Below are positions 14,742 to 20,456 of a stretch of DNA of 24,033 nucleotides, piece by piece (position 1 is the first letter of the stretch; each line of letters opens with the position of its first letter). The notes under the pieces were generated by a model that worked only from the letters and a program-made list of their open reading frames with translations, had not been told where the DNA came from and did not search any database. Origin of the DNA: a virus; IMG/VR virus record IMGVR_UViG_3300037319_000142, positions 1 through 24,033 of that record. One strand, given 5' to 3'. The position numbers were made by a program, and so were the translations under genes.

Positions 14742-15971
14742 TTACGCTTGTAGTGCAGTAACCGCCGTTGAAAATGTCCCCTTAACAAACGCACCCAGTT
14801 CTGGAGTTTTGATACGTGAAACGGCTCTAAGCGACCCCGCAATTGTGATAAAATCTTTCAAGACATCATCTTCGTTTTGGTCATACGTATTAATCGTCAA
14901 GGCTCGGTAATTGAACCATGCGAACTTCGTAAAGTCTGCCATTAGAAAAGTTCCAGGCGTGATGTTATGGTCAGCAATCAAAGGAATGCCGTTAACATCA
15001 TAACCCGTATTTGAAAGATACAAAGGCATTATGTACTGACCAGTGCTGTCTTTAATTGTTTTAATTTTCGTCAAATCTGCTGGACTAATCAAGCAGGCAT
15101 TTGGCGTATATTTACCCTTACCTGCTACCGTGATTTGCAAATATGCGTGTTCTAAAACATCTCGCATAGTGACACCCGTTAAGGTTCCTATGCCTGCCTG
15201 ACGAGCAAAAGCACTTGCTTGGTTAATAATACCATTATGATTCTCTCCAGAATTGTCTCCGCTAAGTACTTGAGTCCCAACTTGGATTAAGAAGTCCTCG
15301 CGTAACTCAACAATAGTTTCGTTCAAAGTAAATTCTACATCCTCGATGTTCTCTTTTGAGATTTTAGAATAAGCGGTTGTTTTCTTTGCTGATGCTTGTT
15401 CCTTGTCAAACTTATAAGAAACTTGATTGAACTTGGCTCCTTCGGCAGTTTGACTCACGCCGCCTTCCGAAGCTGTCTTGATAACCCACTTTACGATTTC
15501 TGAATTAGTTGTGCCGATTCGGATATAATCTAATATATTGGGCGTTGCTTTTGGGGCTTTGGCAATACCCGCTTCTACATCTGCAAAAAGGTCTCTCAAC
15601 CCAACTGTGGCAGAATAGCCACGTGTCATGTCTGAAACGGCTTTTAACTGAATGTCGTCAAACGTCATCCTCATCCCGCTCTTTATTTTTGGGATGTTGT
15701 CTTTTGTAAATACTTTATCCGCTAATTGGTTCGCGAATACAGAACCCGTTTGATTCGTGCTTTTGCGACTTAGTTCGATATTGTCTAGCTTGTCCTGCTG
15801 CTTAGTTAATAAGTCGGTCAGTTCAATTAACTTATCCTGAGCGGATTTTAATTCTAGGGTGCTGGCTTTTTCTCCAACCATAGAGATAAACTCTAGCTTT
15901 TGGGTGTCGATTTGCGACTTGATTCCGTCCGCTTGTTCTTTGATTGCGGCTTTAATTTCAATTAATTCCAT
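14742..15971 (-). CDS. Major capsid protein, HK97 fold
   Basis: This 409-residue protein follows the prohead protease by 8 bp, the classic order. Residues 1 to about 70 are a predicted coiled coil rich in Lys, Glu, Leu and Gln, comparable to the HK97 delta domain that acts as built-in scaffold and is cut off by the protease; no separate scaffold gene exists here. The body carries HK97-type features: a GLRDLFADVEAG/ILDYIRIG entry to the N-arm, an E-loop-like region around residues 170-195 (SYKFDKEQASAKKTTAYSKIS), the spine helix region (NIEDVEFTLNETIVELREDF), then GDNSGENHNGIINQA and a P-domain/A-domain with TPNACLISPADL and GIPLIADHNI. Confidence 0.93.
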   Translation of the reverse strand: MELIEIKAAIKEQADGIKSQIDTQKLEFISMVGEKASTLELKSAQDKLIELTDLLTKQQDKLDNIELSRKSTNQTGSVFANQLADKVFTKDNIPKIKSGMRMTFDDIQLKAVSDMTRGYSATVGLRDLFADVEAGIAKAPKATPNILDYIRIGTTNSEIVKWVIKTASEGGVSQTAEGAKFNQVSYKFDKEQASAKKTTAYSKISKENIEDVEFTLNETIVELREDFLIQVGTQVLSGDNSGENHNGIINQASAFARQAGIGTLTGVTMRDVLEHAYLQITVAGKGKYTPNACLISPADLTKIKTIKDSTGQYIMPLYLSNTGYDVNGIPLIADHNITPGTFLMADFTKFAWFNYRALTINTYDQNEDDVLKDFITIAGSLRAVSRIKTPELGAFVKGTFSTAVTALQA

Positions 15972-15979
15972 TCTTTGCT

Positions 15980-16645
15980 TTAGATTTTAAATTGTTCGAT
16001 TAATTCGAGAAATTCTGTCGTCGGCAAAGTGTCTGGTGACGGCTTTGTGAGTTGCTTTATTTGCTCTTGTATAAATTCAAATTGCGGTATGATTACCGTC
16101 TTAAATGTTTCGTCTGAATACGTGCCACTTGATATGGCTTTCGTAAGGTTTTCAAATAATTCGGCGTAATCGGCGGCTGATTTTACGCCTATTACGGGGG
16201 TAAACGGGTTGGATGCATCTACTTGTAAACCTGACCCCTCGGCTAGGTATAATTCAGAAAGGATGTTACCCTCAATACTCATTTGTTCTTTTATCTTTCG
16301 ATAGCCTATTGAGTGTTGGGTTATGATCTTATCTTCGACCATTTTTAAGTAGTCTTGCCCTGCTGTCCAGTTCCCCACTTTTCCTTCATAATACAGTCCG
16401 TAGTCATCTTCTTTTAATTCCAGAAAATGACCTACGTTTTTATATTTATCGTGGTCTTGGAGAAAACGAATGGATTTTTTGCCGTTCGGGCCACGCTCGG
16501 CAATTGTTTTGGCAAATGCCCCTTTCCGCACTACGTCGCCGTCGTTATCTTTTACGTCAAATGCCGACAAATAACCCATTACAATTCCTTGCTTTGTGTC
16601 TACGTCCTGAATACTTGACTTACTACCGTGCGATTTATACAGCAT
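15980..16645 (-). CDS. Prohead protease, HK97 (U35) family
   Basis: The 221-residue serine protease matures the procapsid by cutting scaffold parts. Visible motifs: GYLSAFDVKDNDGDVVRKGAF at residues about 24-44, the catalytic His in QDHDKYKNVGH (His65) and the catalytic Ser in TQHSIGYR (Ser112). The C-terminal third is acidic and probably removed after assembly. An ATG at 16675 is in frame but lies at the edge of the 21-bp motif; the ATG at 16645 starts with the expected MLYKSHGSK and is preferred. It heads the second structural series, with motif copy C upstream and a divergent gene beyond it. Confidence 0.9.
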   Translation of the reverse strand: MLYKSHGSKSSIQDVDTKQGIVMGYLSAFDVKDNDGDVVRKGAFAKTIAERGPNGKKSIRFLQDHDKYKNVGHFLELKEDDYGLYYEGKVGNWTAGQDYLKMVEDKIITQHSIGYRKIKEQMSIEGNILSELYLAEGSGLQVDASNPFTPVIGVKSAADYAELFENLTKAISSGTYSDETFKTVIIPQFEFIQEQIKQLTKPSPDTLPTTEFLELIEQFKI

Positions 16646-16677
16646 ATTATTACCCCGTTTTATACAAAGTAACATAT

Positions 16678-16699
16678 TAATATTGCGTAATATTGCGAT
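16678..16699. promoter_or_regulatory. Operator-like 21-bp motif, copy C, perfect 10-bp tandem repeat
   Basis: The unit TAATATTGCG occurs twice without a gap (16678-16687 and 16688-16697), followed by AT. The motif lies in the divergent region between the protease gene (minus) and the gene at 16753 (plus). The second unit includes the TTG at 16693-16695 that fits the -33 element of the plus promoter, so a protein bound here should affect that gene directly. Strong match to copies A and B. The function is inferred. Confidence 0.7.
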
Positions 16700-16723
16700 A
16701 ATGGAACGGGTTGGCTATATTTG
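16693..16723 (+). promoter_or_regulatory. Bacteroidota-type promoter for the gene at 16753
   Basis: TTG (16693-16695), 20 bases, then TATATTTG (16716-16723) matches the -33/-7 form TTG-N19/21-TAnnTTTG used by the main sigma factor in Bacteroidota. The leader would be about 25 bases to the ATG at 16753. Its upstream element is part of operator copy C. Confidence 0.65.
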
Positions 16724-16752
16724 TACTTCACCATTACTTATATGTACTTCAA

Positions 16753-17166
16753 ATGAAATACCACGACGATTATGTATGTCAGGTCAAAGACATATCAAAG
16801 TACTTCGGAGTTAGTCCAAACACGGGCAAAAATATGCGAGATAAAACCAAGTTGAGGTTTGGCGTAAAGTTTCGTGGGAAAGTGACCATATCGCAGGTGC
16901 GAACCGCCAACGGCCTGGACAGCAAGGTGGCGATAAGCTACGGGGAACTATTAGCTAATAACATCCTTGAAATCTGCTCGGAGTTGCGAGAGTCAAAAGG
17001 ATTGACCGCTACTCATAGTTACGTGAGCATTGCGGATGAGTCGGTATTTTACGAATTGCTTAAGACTTTGTGCGAAAAGCACGAAATATCTGAGCAGGTT
17101 ATTATCAGGATTCTATCAATACGAAGTGCAGTTTCATCGAATTACCAAGAAGAAATATGCAAATAG
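16753..17166 (+). CDS. Possible DNA-binding regulator, divergent from the late genes
   Basis: This 137-residue protein is the first plus-strand gene. The ATG at 16753 is chosen because it lies about 30 bases behind the promoter; a TTG at 16711 is in frame but lies inside that promoter. The N-terminal 50 residues look like a small helix-turn-helix or winged domain (VKDISKYFGVSPNTGKNM, then a basic strand pair FGVKFRGKVTI). The rest is helical (ISYGELLANNILEICSEL, FYELLKTLCEKHEISEQVIIRI) and could dimerise. Divergent placement with an operator-like repeat in its own promoter suggests an autoregulated protein acting on the late genes. The product is not recognised as any known family. The last codons (NYQEE then ICK) appear altered by an insertion; see the 15-bp repeats. 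Confidence 0.6.
   Translation: MKYHDDYVCQVKDISKYFGVSPNTGKNMRDKTKLRFGVKFRGKVTISQVRTANGLDSKVAISYGELLANNILEICSELRESKGLTATHSYVSIADESVFYELLKTLCEKHEISEQVIIRILSIRSAVSSNYQEEICK
17140..17154. repeat. 15-bp direct repeat, left copy, at the inserted segment
   Basis: AATTACCAAGAAGAA here is identical to 17936-17950. Both copies stand just before an ATG. Deleting 17155-17950 would let the regulator end as ...NYQEES with a TGA overlapping the next ATG by ATGA, the coupling seen all over this phage. That supports the copies as junctions of an insertion. Confidence 0.65.
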
Positions 17167-17228
17167 GTTACGCACGTGTTTCTACGCACGAACAAAATAC
17201 AGATTTGCAAATTGATGCGTTCTACTAA
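17157..17228 (+). pseudogene. Serine recombinase (resolvase/invertase) N-terminal stub
   Basis: The ATG at 17157 opens a 23-codon frame reading MQIGYARVSTHEQNTDLQID and then a stop. GYARVSTxEQNxDLQ is the catalytic N-terminus of small serine recombinases; the Ser in RVST is the nucleophile of the family. Functional enzymes have about 180-200 residues, so the gene is cut off after the first beta-strand and part of helix A. The break lies at the sequence CTACTAATGCCACATAACA. The remainder is not in the window. It is probably the relic of an element that took part in building this island. Confidence 0.85.
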
Positions 17229-17243
17229 TGCCACATAACAGAT

Positions 17244-17591
17244 ATGAAAATAATAATAGCAGGAGGCAGAAACTTTAACGATTACAGTAAACTTTGTCAA
17301 GTTTGTAATAAAATACTATTGAAACAAAACGAAATTGAAATAGTAAGCGGCACTGCCAATGGTGCTGACAAGCTAGGCGAAAAATATGCAGTTGATAACG
17401 GACACCCAATAAAGCAATTCCCTGCTGACTGGGATAAGTTTGGCAAAAGTGCAGGATATAAAAGAAACGCCGAAATGGCTGAATACGCAGATGCCTTAAT
17501 TGCTTTTTGGGATGGGAAAAGCAGAGGCACTAAACATATGATTGACTTGGCAAAACGTGCTAAATTGAAGGTGCGAATTAGTTATTTTTAA
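17244..17591 (+). CDS. SLOG-family protein, YspA/DUF2493-like
   Basis: This 115-residue protein has the motif series of the YspA-type (DUF2493) branch of the SLOG/YpsA superfamily: IIIAGGRNF at residues 3-11, VSGTANGADKLGEKYA near 34-49, FPADWDKFGKSAGYKRNAEM near 59-78 and AFWDGKSRGTKHMI near 87-100. SLOG proteins have a Rossmann-like fold and are thought to bind nucleotides or nucleotide-derived signals; many are found in phages and in phage-defence contexts, but no reaction is proven for this branch. It is a complete single-domain protein. It follows the recombinase stub by 15 bp and seems more A+T-rich than the structural genes, fitting acquired cargo. Confidence 0.85.
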   Translation: MKIIIAGGRNFNDYSKLCQVCNKILLKQNEIEIVSGTANGADKLGEKYAVDNGHPIKQFPADWDKFGKSAGYKRNAEMAEYADALIAFWDGKSRGTKHMIDLAKRAKLKVRISYF

Positions 17592-17653
17592 TTGCACATA
17601 CCGTGTTGTGTGCTTTGGCGGCTTTACAGCACTAACCTTAATTAATAATCGAA

Positions 17654-17917
17654 ATGAAAAAAGAACTATTAATCCATTTCACCGATGTTTCGGTTTGCTT
17701 GGACAACCTTAAAGAACTTAGAATCAAAATATCTCCAAGATGTAAAAACACAATTAAATTACTTCACAGCAGCGTTATGATTGTAGGCTCAGAAATGCCA
17801 CAAAAAATAATGGCAGAAATTTGTTTTAGAACAGCAAACCGAATTATCAGGAACATTGAAATGGAAACAGAATTTCGCTTTAAAAGGTATAAACTTCATA
17901 ATTACCTACTAACGTAA
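17654..17917 (+). CDS. Hypothetical small basic protein (cargo)
   Basis: The 87-residue product is Lys/Arg-rich and mostly helical (LDNLKELRIKISPRCKNTIKLL, MAEICFRTANRIIRNIEME). No known family is recognised. It lies 62 bp after the SLOG gene and ends with TAACCATTG before a CACATAACA sequence, the same nonamer that precedes the SLOG gene, so the two genes may be one mobile unit. The gap before it (17592-17653) holds a weak GCACA/TGTGC inverted repeat with a 10-base loop. Confidence 0.55.
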   Translation: MKKELLIHFTDVSVCLDNLKELRIKISPRCKNTIKLLHSSVMIVGSEMPQKIMAEICFRTANRIIRNIEMETEFRFKRYKLHNYLLT

Positions 17918-17935
17918 CCATTGCACATAACACCA

Positions 17936-17950
17936 AATTACCAAGAAGAA
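17936..17950. repeat. 15-bp direct repeat, right copy
   Basis: This is identical to 17140-17154, 796 bp apart, and again placed just before an ATG (17953). Confidence 0.65.
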
Positions 17951-17952
17951 TC

Positions 17953-18021
17953 ATGACACTAGGAAAGCTGTTGATTGAATTAGGCGACATTGAGTTCGTA
18001 AATCGAGAACTAAACAATTAA
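17953..18021 (+). CDS. Very short frame (22 residues), possibly the remnant of an interrupted gene
   Basis: The frame reads MTLGKLLIELGDIEFVNREL and ends NN. The part LIELGDIEF is nearly repeated at 18245-18271 as MIELGEIEF, in a second short frame (to 18319) that runs into the MuF gene on the other strand. Removal of the 274 bp between the copies would give one 30-residue frame. A functional peptide cannot be claimed. Confidence 0.3.
   Translation: MTLGKLLIELGDIEFVNRELNN
17972..17996. repeat. 25-bp direct repeat, left copy
   Basis: It matches 18246-18270 at 24 of 25 positions (TGATTGAATTAGGCGA, one differing base, ATTGAGTT). The pair encloses the gene at 18034. Confidence 0.85.
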
Positions 18022-18033
18022 AAGACTAAAATA

Positions 18034-18252
18034 ATGAGTGAAGATATTAAAAAACCAAACGAACAAAAGGTGTTAAATATAGGTGATGTTTTGCCTAGTT
18101 TATTATGGGAAATAGCAGGAAAGATAGTTGAAAAACAAAAGTACTGTTATAGCCAAGACCCCAAAAAAAATGGCACTGTTCTATGGGAAATGGTGGACGA
18201 AGAATGGTTTGATTACTTAGAGGAAAAACTAACTGGTATAAAAAATGATTGA
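18034..18252 (+). CDS. Hypothetical small acidic protein (cargo)
   Basis: The 72-residue product (MSEDIKKPNEQKVLNIGDVL, LLWEIAGKIVEKQKYCY, LWEMVDEEWFDYLEEKLTG) is acidic with several Trp and has no signal peptide. I do not recognise it. It is enclosed by a 24/25 direct repeat, its stop overlapping the second copy (AAAAATGATTGA), so it looks like a small inserted cassette. It converges on the minus-strand MuF gene with 46 bp between the stops and no clear terminator. Confidence 0.55.
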   Translation: MSEDIKKPNEQKVLNIGDVLPSLLWEIAGKIVEKQKYCYSQDPKKNGTVLWEMVDEEWFDYLEEKLTGIKND

Positions 18253-18270
18253 ATTAGGCGAGATTGAGTT
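18246..18270. repeat. 25-bp direct repeat, right copy
   Basis: This is the partner of 17972-17996, with one mismatch, and begins inside the last codons of the gene ending at 18252. Confidence 0.85.
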
Positions 18271-18298
18271 TATTAAGTTAGATTACCCGAAACAAAGA

Positions 18299-19090
18299 TT
18301 AACTTCGCTCGATTCCTAACGCCTCGGCTGACCTTTGAGTAACGTAGCTATGAGTGCAACGGCAGTTTATCACTTCGCTCGCACCGCCGCTAGGGTCGTG
18401 CGGGTATTTCATTGTCACATCGCCAACCTTGAACACTTCACCTTTCTTTACATACTTCCCATTTAACGGTCTGTGGTTCTCTCTGTAATTGCCAATTGCG
18501 GAATGATGCCAAACGGTTAATAATTCTAATTGACTGTCCTTAGCGGCTTGTTCTATGCCAATACTCGCCGCTCTGCCAACTTCCGTTCGTGCAATGGTTA
18601 ACGCTCTGGACTTTGTGAAGATAACCTTCTCCGCATTGAATAATTTCGCAATGTCGCGGGGAGCCATCCGCTCGGCTGCTGCCTTAACGAGTAACGCCCG
18701 AATCATTGTTTTCGTATTTTCAGTTACTCGCGTAATTAGTGAAGCAATTTCCAGAGTCGAAGTTGCATTAACCACAATTTGCCGCCAAATCAAACTAAAA
18801 AAATCGACATTGGGCGGGTCTCTATCCTTGTATTGCTCTAGCCTATTTTTTTGGTCTTGATAAAAAAACAGTCCAACTTTAAAATAAATCTCTTCAAACA
18901 ACTTTTGAAAGTCCTCACGCTGGATTTCGTTTAGTCTGTTTTCGGCTGCTGCGGGGGCTTCGTTAACGGCAATTGTCTTGTAACGAATTAAGGTATTATA
19001 AAGGTAAGCACGAACCATTCTGTAAGTTTGGGCTTCGCTCTTTTCTTTCATCTTCTCATAGTGCAATCGTAACTCCTCAACTGTTTCCAT
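18299..19090 (-). CDS. Phage head morphogenesis protein, Mu F / SPP1 gp7-like
   Basis: The 263-residue protein has a helical N-terminal part that likely binds the portal and a C-terminal MuF domain: IARTEVGRAASIG (about 165-177), then NHRPLNGKYVKKGEVFKVGD (about 205-224) and DPSGGASEVINCRCTHS (about 230-246) with the typical Cys pair. MuF proteins sit inside the procapsid near the portal and help DNA entry or carry effector domains; no extra toxin domain is present here. The ATG at 19090 is chosen over an in-frame TTG at 19096. The start overlaps the portal stop by 14 bp. Confidence 0.9.
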   Translation of the reverse strand: METVEELRLHYEKMKEKSEAQTYRMVRAYLYNTLIRYKTIAVNEAPAAAENRLNEIQREDFQKLFEEIYFKVGLFFYQDQKNRLEQYKDRDPPNVDFFSLIWRQIVVNATSTLEIASLITRVTENTKTMIRALLVKAAAERMAPRDIAKLFNAEKVIFTKSRALTIARTEVGRAASIGIEQAAKDSQLELLTVWHHSAIGNYRENHRPLNGKYVKKGEVFKVGDVTMKYPHDPSGGASEVINCRCTHSYVTQRSAEALGIERS

Positions 19091-20381
19091 AATCAAAATT
19101 TAAGGGGGTTACTGGCTCTATTGCATCTTCAAAAGAATCGCCCTCGCTTACATCGCCATAGTCAAACCATTGGCGCTTTTCTTTGCGGGTCAGAAAGTCG
19201 ATGTCTTTCATTTTCGCCATCTCCGCGACCTTATCAAGGGCTAATTCGTCGTAAATGGTTTTATCGAAACAGAACTTTAGCCCGGTTTGGGGTCTAATAA
19301 TTTCCTCCGATAATATTTCTTCTTGCTTGTTAAGAAAAGGAAACACCCCAAGGTGTAACGCTCTACGCCCGTTCTCCTTACCGTTATTGTACGTGCTGGA
19401 TGCTGATTCGTTGAAAACGACTTCGGGCGGCAACATGAATACCGCCGCTAATATTTCACGAATATCTTTCTTGACTTCTAGGGTGATACTTTCCCCAATC
19501 GGATTCGCTAAGTTAATATGTCCTAATTCTTGAGCGACCAGTGCGGCACGGTGTTCGTCTTTCTTCCAGAGTGCTGACCTGATTCCGTCACGCATCTTTT
19601 GTAGAAGCGTATTGTCGTTACTGGCTTCGATTTGGGCATCTGCGTTTTTCGGGAAGAGCAAATGTGCCGAATCTCCCGTCTTGAAAGCTGAATGCTCTCG
19701 CTCTAATGCTGCGATGTAGGTTTGAAGGTCGGCGTAGCATACTTGAACTTTTGACGTACCGTATAAGTGCGAACCCATCTTGTTATAATTTGTACTAAAC
19801 GAACGCAAAGCGTGACAGTCTTTTGGGTCAAACTTTTGGGTGAATAGCCCATCGTATTGATATGCCTTAACCGGGTCCTGCGGGCTTCCACCTTCGATAG
19901 TGATTTGGTGAGTTGGCAAGGAATATAACGCAGCAACTTGACCATCTACCTTTTGTGTATTAATCAGGTTAAAACCCGAAATGTCGTAAAAAGCAGATAA
20001 GCTGTAAATAAATTCTCCGAACGATTGCATTTCGTTCGGCTTAGTAAGCAGTCGTTTTGTTCGATAATAAGGGGATGTAACGGTAATGTCGTCTAAGTAA
20101 ATCTCATCTACTCCCTTATCTTTTGCTTTTTTGAGTAGCTTAGTTTCATAGGTGTCTTTAGCGAACCCATTAAACTTGTGAAAGTCTTTGGCGGCTTCTT
20201 GGTCCTTAACCTTGTATAGCATGGGTTTTGCCTGACTCGCTTTCTCTGCCTTATAATTCATCAGGGCAAATAGAATGGAGTTGACTTGATACAAATCTGC
20301 GTACTTGTGTAGGGGTGCAGAATGTTGAAGGCTTACGTTCTTTACGTAATCGTAAATAATTTGGTTATAGTTGGATTTCAT
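19077..20381 (-). CDS. Portal protein
   Basis: This 434-residue protein lies between the terminase large subunit and the MuF gene, the usual place for the portal. The sequence fits the HK97-type portal: an N-terminal helical region, a strand-rich part with DEIYLDDITVTSPYYRTKRLLTKPNEMQSFGEF (shortened: SPYYRTKRLL, NEMQSFGEF), PTHQITI, HLYGTSKVQV and a stem/crown region with EVKKDIREILAAVFMLPPEVVF, then YNNGKENGRRALHLGVFPFLNKQEEIL. Twelve copies would form the DNA channel. ATG 20381 is used; a TTG at 20390 is in frame but less likely. A host-type promoter may lie upstream. Confidence 0.9.
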   Translation of the reverse strand: MKSNYNQIIYDYVKNVSLQHSAPLHKYADLYQVNSILFALMNYKAEKASQAKPMLYKVKDQEAAKDFHKFNGFAKDTYETKLLKKAKDKGVDEIYLDDITVTSPYYRTKRLLTKPNEMQSFGEFIYSLSAFYDISGFNLINTQKVDGQVAALYSLPTHQITIEGGSPQDPVKAYQYDGLFTQKFDPKDCHALRSFSTNYNKMGSHLYGTSKVQVCYADLQTYIAALEREHSAFKTGDSAHLLFPKNADAQIEASNDNTLLQKMRDGIRSALWKKDEHRAALVAQELGHINLANPIGESITLEVKKDIREILAAVFMLPPEVVFNESASSTYNNGKENGRRALHLGVFPFLNKQEEILSEEIIRPQTGLKFCFDKTIYDELALDKVAEMAKMKDIDFLTRKEKRQWFDYGDVSEGDSFEDAIEPVTPLNFDYGNS

Positions 20382-20424
20382 TGCGTTCAAATTAAGAACG
20401 CAGCATTAACGGGTCTTGGCAGGA

Positions 20425-20456
20425 CAAATGTACGAAAAAAAATAGTGTTTATGCAA
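20425..20456 (-). promoter_or_regulatory. Bacteroidota-type promoter before the portal gene
   Basis: On the minus strand TTG (20456-20454), 21 bases including a T-run, then TACATTTG (20432-20425) fits the -33/-7 consensus. It lies in the 67-bp gap before the portal ATG at 20381, with the TTG inside the last codons of the terminase gene. It would give the portal and MuF genes an extra start. Confidence 0.45.

Noticed and set aside
16711-16752. TTG start 14 codons upstream for the regulator gene
   Set aside because: This part contains the likely -7 box and transcription start, so it would not be translated; the ATG at 16753 is in frame.
17592-17653. An integron attC site or a terminator after the SLOG gene
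   Set aside because: The inverted arms are only 5 bp, the RYYYAAC/GTTRRRY core pair could not be found, and no integron integrase is present.
18245-18319. A 24-residue plus-strand frame (MIELGEIEF...)
   Set aside because: Most of it lies antisense to the end of the MuF gene and it is best explained as the second copy of a direct repeat; I do not call it a gene.
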